From Syngnathus acus (Eukaryota > Chordata > Actinopteri > Syngnathiformes > Syngnathidae): 64,000 nucleotides of DNA. This document shows, one piece after another, positions 36,428 through 49,625 of this stretch. The translations under genes and the position numbers were made by a program. Every line of letters starts with the position of its first letter. Within the stretch, counting starts at the first letter, position 1. The notes under the pieces are model-generated. The model saw only the letters and a program-made list of their open reading frames with translations, had not been told where the DNA came from and ran no database searches. The stretch spans positions 7,818,501 through 7,882,500 of the forward strand of contig NC_051104.1 of the NCBI RefSeq assembly GCF_901709675.1. The letters run 5' to 3'.

Positions 36428-36862
36428 CTGAAACACACACACACACCAAAAAAAAACCACAGTCAGCAACTGCCGTACTTCCTTACATTTCCCCCAAGTG
36501 GTCTGGGATGCATATGACACTGTTTTAAATCATCTTTGCAGAGATACGAAGAAAACAAATGATATGCGACTTTCCATTCCAACTGCACATAAAGCAACAG
36601 GCGGCCATTAGGGAGGCATCCTCAGCGGCAAGCGCACAAATGAAGTCTTTCTTTGCTGACCCCGTCCACCTGCACCCCCTATCCAGCCTCCTCCCCTTAC
36701 CTCCAGCCCATCAAAAAGGCTCCCTCATTCTGTAACACGATGCCTTCCTGCTCAGGTGTAACTGATACAGGTAGAGAGGGTTTGGAGGGTTGGGGGGGAA
36801 AAAAAAGAAAAAAAATACAAGAAGGTCCATTGACGGGTGGGAAGAAGTCAAGCTAATAAGTA

Positions 36863-37251
36863 CCGTATTTTCCGGACCATAAGGCGCACCTAAAAACCTC
36901 AAATTTTCTCAAAAGCCGACAGTGCGCCTTATAGTCCGGTGCGCCTTATATATGGACCAAATTCCTAAATTTAAACTGGCCCAAAGCATTGTGTCATGAA
37001 ATCAATCATAAGTGGCCCGCTGAAAACTATGAATCATGAATCAAAAAGACTATGGATCATTATTTTGTGATTATAAAGTAATTTGTTGCGTCTGAAGTTG
37101 AAATAAAAAAGATAAAATGGAGAATGATTAAAAATCTGACATGATGCATTAATGGTGCGGTGCGCCTTATATAAGGACGCAGTTTTAAAATGGGCCATTC
37201 ATTGAAGGTGCGCCTTATAGTCCGGTGCGCCTTATAGTCCGGAAAATACGG
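36863..37251. mobile_element. MITE with long terminal inverted repeats and TA target duplication
   Basis: It begins CCGTATTTTCCGGACCATAA and ends as a near-perfect reverse complement, with TA on both sides (36861-36862 and 37252-37253). The motif GGTGCGCCTTATA recurs inside as sub-terminal repeats. No coding capacity. A TA duplication fits a Tc1/mariner-type mobiliser; the family name is not certain. It sits in the probable 5' intron of boc. Confidence 0.85.
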
Positions 37252-38056
37252 TACTAAGAAAATATGATGGGGGAAAAAAATGAAGTAACGCTAACCACCA
37301 AGAGACCTAAATACTAAATTCAAATAAATATTTCTAATTAACTGAAAGTAACAAGAAACAGCAAGACTTCAAGCTAACGACTAATAGACTTAAACACATC
37401 AGGCCTGATAACTACAAGCAAACAAAAAAACCAAAAGACTAAATAAATCAAGCTAATAAAGGCTAAGAAAACCACCAAGAGAACCAAAATCAAGTCACAA
37501 AACCACCAATAGCGCCAAAGACGTCACCCTAACCACCGCTAATAAAAGCTACCTATAAGAACTAAGGGTAACATTTTACCACTCAAACCACCTAAATAAA
37601 ATAATAATAATGAAAAAATGATGCTAACTATGCTAACTGAGCTATGCTAACACAAATACTCTGCCTTTTAATGGTTAATGCAGAGAGAGCGTGCATCTCT
37701 TCTCCCTCGTTGCTCTCTGCCAAGTTTCCTGAATTCTTTCCTGTCAGGTTAAACTAACAACTTCCCGTCAGGATGAGGAGGGTGGTCCCGCGCCTCTCAA
37801 ACCTCCCATTCTCCCCCCGGTACCAAACATGCGTAATATTCATACTGGGCTCCGTGTTCATCCGCATATCTGTGATTAACCAGGCCGCTGGGAGACAAAA
37901 AACAAAGAGGAGGACGAGCCAGGGAGGGAGGGAGGGAGGAAAGAGGATGGAAAGGCTAAAGTTAAAATGAAGAGCTGATGGAAAAACTGTTGTTAATGAA
38001 AGCCAATAAGTCTGACGGACGAGCGAACACAGGACCACACACTGTACGCCGTCAAT

Positions 38057-38079
38057 GAGAGAGAGAGAGAGAGAGAGAG
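38057..38079. repeat. (GA)n microsatellite
   Basis: Short GA run of about 11 units. Confidence 0.9.
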
Positions 38080-40187
38080 CAATATTGGATTAGCGACCAC
38101 CCTCCAACAGACCCACAAAAAAAAAAAACATGCTGTAATAATCACATCATTTATCCAGCCTGCTTTCACTTTTCTTCCCACAAATGTTCATTTTTCTGCA
38201 GTTACGAGCATTTTACAGCGATGCTGCTAATGCCTTGCTAATGCTATCCCAGCCAAAAACAACAAACACAACTCATTTTAGCTTCTTGTCATCCTACTGC
38301 TGTCATTTTGTATTATTTAGTCAACCACTGCTGTAAATACAAATTGGATAGTTATGAGTGAAAGTCTTTTTTTTTTTTCTCAATTAATTACTCATTTGTG
38401 ATACGAGAGGTCATCACTTTTATTGGACCTTCATTAGCATATACAGGTGTACTGGTTATGAGAAAACAAGATGGCGCATCTCCCTGACAGGCAAATATTT
38501 ACCTGTTGGAATGGCGGCCATGTTAAGTACATAAACAACCTGCAGCGTGATCACACACGCTACTCTTACATTTACAGGCTCGGGGAGGCCATTTAGTGGC
38601 GAGCGCACACGGTAAACAAACAAAGTGCGCGAGCCAGCGCGAAGGCCCTGCGGCTTTTGAGGCCGAAGCTGCGACAGCTGCTCATAAAAAGAGGCAAGCG
38701 TATGTGAGCATCCAGCACCTGTGCCCACAAGCGGGCTTACCACCACATTTTTTGCTCACAAAGGACTTTGATTTGGTGGGCAAAAAGAAAACATCATCGG
38801 ACAAATTAAAATGGTTTCGTTTCGGGCTTGATGGGTGGGAAGAGTCAACTATTACGGCTACAAAAGTCCATTTTCTATCGACACACTGTCGAGAAGAAGG
38901 GAGGACAGGCCAGACAGGAGACGAATGGTTGCTAAAACGGCAGTAATACGTCAGCCGTGCCTTCAAAACAGCCCTCCTACCCCGGGCCCAACATGATTCA
39001 TTAGTCAGCTGGGCCTGGTGTTTGCTTAGCGGATGGATACCCTGCCTCCAGATGAAAAGTTGCCCTGACATCTATGTCCAACTTTTTCCATCCAGGAAAA
39101 AAGAAAAAGTCAATAGCAGCATCCAAGCTGATGGAAACCAGAACAGTGGCCCCCACCACAAATCTATACATGCTCACCAGCAGCCGTAAAAACTCTTAGC
39201 GTACATGACAACAAGTGGCGCCTTCTATGTCCATGGTATTTGTGGTCACGTGACAGGACACCCCCATTGCCCCCCCCCCCACCTTCTCATTGTGGTGCCA
39301 GCAGGGCGGATAAATTCATTTTGACAACCTTGCTAATTGAACAAAACCAGGCTGGAGCCTCCTCTCGGAGTGCTCACATTCCATCTGCTTTCTGGCTTGA
39401 AGACGACGACAAGGAGGAGGAAGGGGCCGTGGTGAGGATGGGGGGCTTGCTCGTAACCCCCCCAACTCTGTTGCATATTTATCACTCGCCTACCTCCCCC
39501 AACTTCTACGTCTTCTTACGCCCCTCCCTTACTCTCTTTCCTCCCCTTTAGATAAACACATGCGGTGTCAAGTGTGAGGAGTGGTGGCGTTTCAACAGGC
39601 CGCCACGGCCCACAATGCATAGCTGCGGCGCGGGAGGCCGGTTGCCCCGGGCGACGCTAACAGGCAGAACGCACCTTAATAGAGTGGAGAGTCATTGTAA
39701 AGCAGTGAGCCGACGCCCGGACAAAGACCCCCGCGGACCCCTGGAGAAAGGGGAGACGCTGCTCTGAAGGGCCCGGGGAAGAGCTGATGGGCCACGCTCA
39801 ATGACCAAAGAGGGGGGATGGAAAGGGAGAGGGGGGCCTCAATGACTAAGTAGGAGTGAGTGGAGGGTTTTACGGATTGATGGAGGACGGTGACTCCCAC
39901 CAAAAGAGTGGACGAGCCCTTCAACGACACAATGTGCCAACATATTTCCACCAAGCTGCTTGCTGGCCTCCGGGGCCCGTGCCACGGGCGGGTTACGAGG
40001 TGCTTTGGGGGGGGGTGGGTTGGCTGGCGAAGGTCCGCGCTCTGCTTAACAAACAAGCCAGTCAACATAAACAAGTAGAGGCTACGTATGGTTATGTTCC
40101 CAATTCCCAGGCAACAGGTGGAGAAGGACTGCTTCTCACATGCCATTAAATTCCATACAAAAAGCTATCAGAGCATTGCTAACGAGA

Positions 40188-40207
40188 CCCCCCCCCCCCC
40201 CCCCCCC
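40188..40207. repeat. Poly-C tract
   Basis: Run of about 20 C. Similar C or G tracts occur at about 44,962-44,980, 45,178-45,190 and 55,917-55,941 (25 G). Confidence 0.85.
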
Positions 40208-40329
40208 ATCTTTCAATCTCATAATGAGCTATACGTCGGTCCAAATCCGCAGCTCGGTCGGTCCCTGCGAACCGACACTAACGAGCTACACGCCGTCTTG
40301 GGGGGATTAGCCAGGGAGATCTGGACAGA

Positions 40330-40470
40330 ATTGAAAGCTGGCTGCCTGGCGTTCAAATCAATTAGGCGGCGGCGACCAATTTGCATGATTTAGATAACCG
40401 AGCCGAATTAACCGCGGTGGGCTAATTACAGCTCACAGACGGACGCATTCCTGCACTTGCCGTGAAGCGG
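40330..40470. promoter_or_regulatory. Candidate conserved enhancer (homeodomain/POU motif cluster)
   Basis: Low-repeat stretch with the octamer ATTTGCAT, CAATTAGG, GAATTAACC and CTAATTAC within about 90 bp. Such clusters of homeodomain and POU motifs are typical of vertebrate developmental enhancers. Conservation was not tested. Confidence 0.25.
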
Positions 40471-40994
40471 CGGGGCCATGGGAACAGGACGCAATTTTAA
40501 AGAAGGGATAGAAGCCAATCACATGAGAGGGAGGAAATGGGACAAAGGTAGCGAGCTAGCTCAAGCTAGCCAATCAATCAAAGTGGTGCTGCAAAAGCTA
40601 ACCAAAACAAATGTCTTGAGTTAGTTTTCAAATCATTCCATGGAGTGACAATAAAAACAACTCTCCATTTCTCTTGTATAATCAACTATGTGAGGAAAAA
40701 TTGAGTGTTGTGGCGAGTCATTACTAGATTCGGGCATCCAAACACGCACGCTGAGAAAGCTAACATACTAATAGTGGCAATTTTGCAGCACTCATCACAC
40801 ACAAGCACTTACATATTTTGCGTGGCCACAAGTATGTTTTCTCTGCCCGCGCATACGCGAGCAATCACACACATGTCCCCATTACATGGTAAAAGTATAC
40901 TCACACAGGCGCAGAAAAATGCAAACCTCAGGATATTTCTCGCTTTTTCCAATACACATAAAAACAGCTGCCAATTAGATGCTAGAGCGTGTGG

Positions 40995-41065
40995 CGGTGG
41001 GCAACATAAGGCACGCGGGCCATATGTAGCTCCTTTTGGTGTTCAATCCGGCCCATCGAGTCTTT
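40995..41065. mobile_element. hAT-like element remnant
   Basis: GTGGGCAACATAAGGCACGC followed by GGGCCATATG and later CAATCCGGCCCATC resembles degraded ends of hAT elements (GTGGGCAA...GCGGGCC...CCGGCCC pattern). Diverged; boundaries are unclear. Confidence 0.4.
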
Positions 41066-42220
41066 TCATTTTTTAAAAATAGGTAGGTATATAAGTATAT
41101 AAATATGCCATTTTAAAAATCAAATCATTGTTCTGTACTAACTGAACTTTTCAAGTTCATTCTTCATGAGGCACACGCAGATATATTTATTTGCTGAATC
41201 TACTCATGTGTGTTCCTGCATTGTAGAGATTGGAGAAAGAAAGTAAGGAGGAAAAGGAAAGGGGGAAGGAGTGGGGGGGGGGGGAACTTTCTTGCAGACT
41301 GAATGGAACCAATTATAAATCAAGAGCAATTTCTGCCTATTATTCAGCAGGAACCCGGGGAAGGATCCGCCGCCCGGCTCAGCAAGTCTCAGCGGGGGTA
41401 CGCCTCAAATGTTATATGAAAAACAGACATTGGGAACTTGAGATAAGACCCGGCCGTAGAGTCACAAGACTTGTGTATAGGAAAAGCAGAAAAAGGAGGA
41501 GGCGGGAAACTGAAGTGAGAGCTTCCTGATAGGAGAACCAGCTGGACTAAGATTCTGGAGGTGGTTAGTCTTTTTTTGTTCCTTTTTTAAAGCGCAGCCG
41601 CCATTTGTTCTGTCACTCACAACCCTGGTTGTGTTTTCTCCCAGGAGGAAGGGCCGGCTGGAAGAAGTCGAAAATAGAGTAGAATCGCTAAGCGCCTGCT
41701 TGTTTGCATGCGCATTGGTCCAGGGATGGGATCAAATCAAATCTCAAGAAAAAGCAAAATGCACAGCCAAAAGGAACGGCTTGCTGAGCTGAAGTCTCGC
41801 TCTCACGCTTGATGCTGTCCGGCTGACAGGAGAGGACGGTGGAAAATTACAGCCCTCCATAACCCCGAGGCATCGGTGGGCTGGGCCGGGCTGGGCTGGG
41901 CTGGGGGGACAAGCATCACTCTACCAGCCAAAATCAAGCCCTGCCAGCCTACAAGTGATTATCGCTTAACGTCCTTGGAACGGCGCCCGGGTTCCCGAGT
42001 GGGAAAGTCGATATGCCGGCATTTTTTAACACAATAATTCATCCAAGACGACAAGGTTAAACAAATGTGTGTGAATGAGCGATTAGCGCGTCGCTAACAA
42101 CACCCTGTAATCTCTGTCCAAACATCTACTACACACACACACTCCTATTGGAGTGGATCAGTGAGCAAACAGGCACTTAGACTTCACAATGTGTGTGAGA
42201 CGGCTGACTTCATTAGCGCA

Positions 42221-42305
42221 GGGTTTCTCAAACATTCTGGGGCCAGGGAGCCTTTTTTCAGGGGACAATTTTGTTCCAAGGACCCCTGACAGGAATTAAA
42301 CCGAA
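42221..42305. mobile_element. hAT-like element remnant
   Basis: CAGGGTTTCTCAAACATTCT and GGGGCCAGGGAGCC, followed by AAGGACCCCTGAC, is the pattern of a hAT (Charlie-like) terminus. Only one end is recognisable. Confidence 0.4.
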
Positions 42306-42907
42306 CTGCCATGTGAGCCCAGTCATACTGTTTTCAAGAAAAAATATGACTGAGGAATAACAGATAGGTAGCCGGTTCATTTAGCAAGCTAACAGGATTC
42401 AGAAAGAAAGAAAAAAGGCGCGTGGGAAAAGGTTGCACATGCCGCTAAGAGGCACCTGAAGCGGAAAGGGATTTCGTGCCGTTTGATGGCGGCGTGTTTA
42501 ATTAGCCTCAGAAGTCCTTTCTTTTTTTTTTTTTTAACTCTCACATTCCAACCCCTCAATGCTGTCCTGGTTGACAGCAAGGATCAGAAGTGGAGTTGGG
42601 GGGCACTTGCTTGGCCAGGTGTCTTTCTATGGATGGACAGAGAAGCCCAGATTCCTCCCATCAATCAGTACAGAGACAGACAAGAAAGAACGCTTCACAT
42701 TTGCTTCAAACGAGTTACAAGCGTAAAACGAAGAGAAAAGTAAGAGGCCAGCTCTCTATTTCTTCCCGTCCAGAAGGACCACACAGGTGAGGCCCTCGAC
42801 CGCCCCCAAGAAACGTCTGTTATGGCTGCACCAGCGTCCCGCTGTCACAGATGAAAGCGTGCCCTCGAGGATGGAGATTTCATTCTTCCCCTTCTCTTTT
42901 GTCGCCA

Positions 42908-42945
42908 ACAGGGGTGGGCCCGCGGGCTGTATACTAAAAACAACT
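42908..42945. mobile_element. hAT-like terminal fragment
   Basis: CAGGGGTGGGCCCGCGGGCT resembles a short hAT end. Too short to classify. Confidence 0.25.
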
Positions 42946-43957
42946 CAAAGTCGACAAGGACTGGTCAAAAAGCACCATTGATTATCATAATGCTAACATC
43001 AAACAAACTAGCGAGAGTAATCGAGGGCTTCGGCATTCCATCAATAAACAAATAGGTTCTCAGATTAGACCCCACACTCGAGTCGATGTCCGTTTTTACA
43101 CGCTGGCCCGCAAACGCACCACAACAAGCTTATGGCACACTTGGCATACATTTGGGCAACCACAGCACCAAAATACACTCCTTGACGGGTGCTAAACATG
43201 CTAATGCTAACAGAACATACTTGCAACTCCTTTTATCACGAATTCATTTTACATCGCAGTCTGCTCAGCTTTGGCAATTTGAGTATAAAAAAAGTAAATT
43301 TATCTTGAAAACTGTAGTACAAGCAGCAGTGATAAAAAAAAAAAAAAATTCTCTTCTTTTTAGTGTATTGGTCAATGGGGCTGGTAAACGAGCAGATAAT
43401 CAGAACCGGAGTCAATTAGTTCAATTCAGGCCCGTTGCACTTGTCAGAACTGATCAAGAACAAGACAAAGAGTTTCTCCATTTGCATCCAAGCATTTCTC
43501 AAAGAGCTTGTGCTCATTAGTTGTGGGTGAGCTGGACCCTATCCCACCTGAATTCAGGCCCGGACTCCTCGGCGGAAAATCGCAGGGCACACTCTTTAAA
43601 ACACATTCAATTTAGCGTCTACAATCTTAATTCCTTTGATTTTCTCCATTTTTAATCCGAGTGACACTTATGTCTGTCGCTGAGCTTTCTCAAAAGGCCT
43701 AAAAAAATCCAAACAATAAAAACAACACCTGTGCTGAGGAAACTTGAGACCCACCCTTTTCCCCCCACGACCATCACAGTCATTAGCAGGAAAGCTTACG
43801 TATGTCAACATTTTCTCCTCATTAAGCAGGAATGGGATGCTGCAAAAACACCATCAATTGTTTGATAGAAAGCACGTGACCCAAAGGGCACTGTTATGAT
43901 TGGCCAGCATCTAAAGACGGTCAAGTAAATGCTCCCACACGTACAGTACATGCAAAA

Positions 43958-43967
43958 CGCGCGCGCG

Positions 43968-44014
<47 letters not shown>
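43958..44014. repeat. (GC)n(AC)n compound microsatellite
   Basis: GC run passing into an AC run, 57 bp in total; alternating purine-pyrimidine sequence with potential to form Z-DNA. Confidence 0.95.
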
Positions 44015-44016
<2 letters not shown>

Positions 44017-44606
44017 TCGCAATCTCTGCAGGAGAATGATGCGTTCCATGTACGCTGGGCAAAACACTTCACCACAGAGGTCCAGCAAACATTGTTGCTG
44101 TGGGGCTACGTCAACCTAGCAGAGCCCCGATGTGTTTATGTTCCCCGCAATGGTGGAAACTACATTGGCTGCATGCGGCCTGTACAAGCGTTAAATAAAC
44201 ACGAATGGCAACCGCAAAAACTCACGCAACGTCTTACTTTCTCGTCCAAAATACGCTCAAGCGGGTTCAACGTGATGAAAGTAGAGTGAAAAAACAAAGA
44301 GACCCTAACAAAGTAGTCCCGTCGTCGTGCGTCCACATGCCGAATTCACTTTTTGGGGAAAGCGCAAAACGCGCATTTGAGGTCCAATTAAAACTACATT
44401 TTGTGTAGTTTCTCCTAAATCTCCATCGATAGGGTGCACTAAGGGGCTTCAAAACTTCACGCATGCTACCACGCTAACATGCGTGACCAAGTAGCAACAC
44501 GCGAACATCACTTTTGGAGTTTTCTTGGTCAAAGTAATCACAAGTTTGGCATCTATGCAGTGTCGATTTGATTTCAAAGTAGGGAGCGCGGAGGATTGAA
44601 ACTCAC

Positions 44607-44800
44607 CAAAACTGCTCGATTTAGCGCTTGCACCTCGTTTTTTCTCAGGAAAGCGATCTTCAGATGGACTTTCCCACCCCAGTAATTCAGTAGTCCTCGT
44701 CTAAAAAACGTTTTCTTCCTTCTTATTCTTCTCGTTTTGCCTTTTTATTTACTACTGCTGCTGCTGCGGCGACATTTTCTCTGCGTGCTCCCCCGAAAAA
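44607..44800 (-). other. Candidate non-coding 5' exon of boc
   Basis: On the minus strand this GC-mixed stretch includes a CAG trinucleotide run (GCAGCAGCAGCAG) and ends in a strong splice donor, CAGTTTTG|GTGAGTTT, at 44607/44606. It would splice to the acceptor at 36427 across about 8.2 kb. No transcript evidence; other sites in the region are possible. Confidence 0.25.
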
Positions 44801-47800
44801 GGTTCTCACACTGAAAGGAGGTTTTTGGATGACTGAGCTCTCAAACAATTCTTCCCCCCCACTCTCCTCCCTCCTACTTTTTTTTAGCGACGCCTTCCCA
44901 GTCCTCCCATTTCCCAAAGCAGGAGGAGGGACCTTAACAATGCGGGGACTGGATCCTAGATACCCCCCCCCCCCCCCCCTCAAAAAACCCCACCGCAAAC
45001 ACACACATTACAGCACTACTGCTTTGCATGCCGCAAACTGCAACCAAAAAGTCCACCTCACTGTTCAACACTTAATTTTAACACTCATTTCCAAAGCTAC
45101 AATGTGAGGGGCAATAAATACCCAAGCACTCCTGTTGCTTCCCTCCTCCTGATTTGGAATGCGCAGTTTGTATTGACCCCCCCCCCCCCCTCCTTTTTTT
45201 TGTGGCCTGCAGGCCCTCCAGTGCAGCTGAGTTGTAGGTCAGGTTTTTTTTTTTTAACTGTACAATACACGCACACTTTCATACTACACTGATCACAGCT
45301 TCCCCGCTCCTCTCACTTCCTTCTTTAGGAATTCTTGACTTCACTCAGCACATTTTTGGGAAAATGGAGGCAATCATTCCTGCTCTGTTCAGTAATCAAT
45401 GGTGTGTGTATGTGGTCAAGTGTCATGGGGATAATCCTGTGTTCAAAGTACACAATCCGTTTTTATTTTTGACCGCACAATAATGGGCTCGGTTTTCCAC
45501 AGGGTCTTGGAAAACATTGGTCGGATAATGAGACAGAATAATGATGACAAATTTGAGAATAAGGGCAGCAAAAAAGTGGGCTGCTGCAGCCAAGAATAAA
45601 CAAGTAAAAAGGAAAAAATCGTATCGCTGATTTTATCCAAGAGAAGACCATGGGCAGCGAGAAAAGGGTTCGCTGCAGCAAAGTGGAGACTGAGGACTAT
45701 ATTATCCCCAGTAGGGCTTATTCGTACAAGGATGAGGACATCCAGAGGACACTGTGGGCCGCAAGTGGAACGTAACGCTCCATCCATCAATGATGGAAGT
45801 GACACAGCTGTTGAGGCAAAGAGGAGTTGGTCGTCACGGTAACCAAGTCAACAATGAGCCATGGGGACATCTGACGTGTCATCGCTCCAGACCCTTGAGG
45901 GACAAATCGAAGCAGAGCGCTGCATGCTAGGATTGCATCCCTGCTGGGAGAGGGGCATTCGAGGGGAAGCGAAAGAGAGAGGGGGGGTCCCACAGGGCAG
46001 GGCAGGGCCTCAGGGGGATGCGGCATGTTTAATGGGCCTTTCATGGCCGGCCCACAAAGCCCTTTGTCCCACGCTAATTCATCCTGCCCGGCATGGACAG
46101 CGAGAGCAGGGACGGGGGGAGGGGCGGTTTCACTGGGGAGCTGCGGGCCTTCCTCTTGCTGGGCCGTACATGTAAACAGCATTGGCAATGGGGAAACTAC
46201 CTGGTCAGCCAAGGTTCAATGTTACACTCCTCATTCTCCGCTTTTTTGCATTTTGGCTCATCCTGGAAAAAGTTGGTCTCATCACTGAGAAGTAAATAAA
46301 GAAAAAAACTACTCCTCCTCCTAAGGGTGCCTCTTAGTCTCCCCTTGGATTAAATATGAAGATATTGTAAAAATTCAGAAAAAGTTGCCCCCATTTCGAT
46401 CTTCTTTCCCACTGCACCCAAACAGCCACGAAAACAAAATCTTGTCGTTGGTCATTAATCTTTGGTTGAGGCTTACATTACATCTCTGAGTCATAGAAAA
46501 ATTAGTGGCTTTTATTACATCTTTATTTTTTTCCTCATGTTTTTGCTGCGACTTGAAAACGCCACGCGTGGTTTATGCGGGTTGACGACATGTCTGTACG
46601 TGCACGTCGCTGCGTCGTATTTCTTCCCGGCTAACGTCGCTAACGTACGCGTTTTATGCGGCGGCGACGTCAATTAATGCAAGGAACCGCAAGTCGGCCT
46701 CGCCTATGACATTCTGGGAGCGGAGTCATTAACTCCAGATTTGATCTGAGGGGAGACTAAGGGCATAGTCGAGAATGTGGAGCATATGACAAGAAAACGA
46801 TGGGGGGGGGACCATTGCGTCTCCCGTGTTTACGTCTTCACTTCTCGGTAAGGAAGCAGATATTGCCCCAGAGGGCCGATCGAGTACGGCGACGGGAAGA
46901 CTTGGGGAAATATAAAGTTGAACGAGCGGAGCCGCAAAAAGCGCTCGGTCGCGGTTCAAATCCCAACAATAAACGAGACACTTAAACAACAGGTGTCATT
47001 CTGCGTGTCGGTCAGAATAAGCGCGATTAATGAAGCGTGATGGGAGGTACGAGTTTGCAGTATAGCGGCCCGAGCGCCGCCGCTTCCTGCGTACGCCTAA
47101 AAATAAACCCAGACGAGCTGAAAAAGCGCAGGGTCGAAAAGCTGGACGACTCATTGGTCTTTTTGGCCATTTTCCTCTGCTCCTGAATGTATCGAAAGAT
47201 TCAGAAGAACTCATGGGAAAATGTCTGAGTTGCACATGATGAATGGGAAGAAATACTGGCAACTTTTTTTCGTGCAAAATATTTTGAAGGAACAGAGCAG
47301 GAAATGCGCTACAGAACGACTACATTCGAAATGAAGTCAACGCAACTTGAGTAAAAAGATGTCGAGAAAATATCTTCCGCTCTTTTTTTAAACAATGTAG
47401 GCTAATCAATCAAAATCCGAACGTTGATGTATAAAAGGGGTAGGAAAAAACAAGCAATAGCGTCTTCCTTCTCCTTTTTTGAACATGTTGATTTATGTGC
47501 CTTATTGGCATAACATGAAATTATGTGAAAATGTGAAAAAAAAGATTTTGTGTTTGGTCGATCTTATGTTCAAAAATAAATTTCACTTCACTTCAAAATC
47601 ACTTCAAATCTAAATGTGGACTGTCTATTTTTTGCCAGCTTTATAAGTTCAATACGCTTTTTACGGTTAAGCCACCACAAAAATCCGTTTCAGATGGCAA
47701 TATAGAGACAATATTGTGTAGCATAAGCCGGGCGGATATTGCACGGAGCTTCTGCGGCCGCTGCCTTGCGGAACAAGCTTAAAGGATGCAAGAAGGATTC

Positions 47801-49533
47801 ATTCCAGTTATGAATTTTTGGGACGTGGACGTTGGCGAGCGCTATAAGAGTCGAAAGGAACGTTGGCCAAACAAAATGACATCCCGTCGTCTCCATGGGC
47901 AGAAAAACAACAACATGGAGTCATAGGGAGACACACACACTCACACACACACACACTAACTCACCCTGAGGTCCGACCCCACCTGAGCTTGGATGTGTGC
48001 CTCAGCAGCACAATCACCCTGGAATGAAAACACACACACACACACTGAGTAAGCTTTAATAATGGAATGAAAAAGAACAATAAAATCTCCGGATATGAAA
48101 AGTTCCCGAGGCGATGACACACGGCTAAACTCAAACTAGCTTCACATGCATGAAAGTCTGAGTGTTTTTTTTTTTTGTGCATGAATATGTACTGTCGCTA
48201 GATCCATCTAGAATAAAAAACCAACAACAACAGTCAATCTTGATGAATAGGATTGTTTCTGAAAGTGGAAACAGCAAATACAATAAAAACAGGACGGGCC
48301 CCACAATTGAACCCTGTGGAACACCATACAACAAGGAAACTGATCATTCCCTTTCTTAATGTGCTCTGTGGAGTGGTTAAGAGATTTAATATAAGTACTG
48401 AATCACAAATTGACTTAACGCATGAATGGTGTCAGATTCATTCCGAATGATTCTCGTTTGTATGTTCAAAACAAAGTGTTGTGGCGCTTTGACAGTAAGA
48501 GCCGCAAGCCTCCCTCGCTCCCTCCGTCTGGTGTCTGAGTCCCACACGTCATCAAGTGTCGTCGTCTGAAAAACTTGTGAATTTATATCCCTAATGGCGC
48601 GCGGTGCGGTGCCGTGCCGTGCGGTGCAGTGCAGTGCGCTTCGCCTCTCTAACTGTGTCCAGATGCAGCAGACACTGGTAATTGGACCTGGAGCCAGTCA
48701 AATCCCAGGCCAGCTCCAGCTCCAGCTCGCCACCGCAGCTGCTCGGCCCACTTTTTCACTTTTAGGCCTGTGTTTTAAGTCACCTTTTTTTTTTTTTTTA
48801 AATTCAAGCTCAGTGTGTGCTAGGTGATGTTTGGTGTCAAGCAAGGCTCGGGGTCGGCCGGGGGTGTGTGTGTGTGTGTGTGGGGGGGGGGGCAAATGGA
48901 TGGCAGAAGAGGGCCAGACAGTAAAGTGAAGTTACGAGCGCAAGCTGGTTTTGCCTGAGAGGGAGGGTCAAAAGGTGGAAAAGCGGAGAACGCGGCTCGG
49001 CCTGGAATGCAGAAATAATCACCCCCACGTGAGTTTTGACTAATTGAACATGCTTTTGATGCACAATGCACAAAATAGAAGAGCTGCATTCCCAAAGGTG
49101 GGCTAAACTGGGATGAAGACAGGAAAACGCACCTGGTTTTGCCATCCAAACTTTACTTGGATGTCTCCATCCTCCCTCATTGTCGCTCTCCCTCCCTCCC
49201 TCCCTCCCTCCCTCCGCTATCATCTATCTACCATCCCTCCCTCCTTCCCTCTTTCCATCGCTCCCTCTTGGACTTCCTGCTTTCCAGGCAGCCAGACGGT
49301 CGTAATTAACGAGGAAAACGATAGTCCCCCCCCCGGCCCTCGGGAGCCCTCCACACTGGCCTGAGTGTGTCTTTCGCTATGCATATGTGTGTGTGTGTGT
49401 GTGTACCTCCAGAATTGGCCAACGGTCCCACTTCACTCAATGCGTCTTTATGTTGGAAGTATGAGCTCACCCGCTCCAAGAAATACACCCAATGACTTGC
49501 AGGCAACAGAGCCGCCTGGTATCCAAGAGAAAT

Positions 49534-49547
49534 AACACACACACACA

Positions 49548-49582
<35 letters not shown>

Positions 49583-49625
49583 ACACACACACACACATAC
49601 ACACATACACACACACACACACACA
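49534..49625. repeat. Interrupted (CA)n microsatellite
   Basis: About 90 bp of CA repeats with TACA interruptions. Smaller CA/GT runs occur at 47,930-47,957, 48,029-48,044, 48,865-48,881, 51,965-52,010, 52,320-52,360 and 54,138-54,203. Confidence 0.95.

Noticed and set aside
46920-46975. Possible tRNA gene (GGTTCAAATCC B-box-like)
   Set aside because: No A box at proper spacing and no cloverleaf pairing; judged a chance match.
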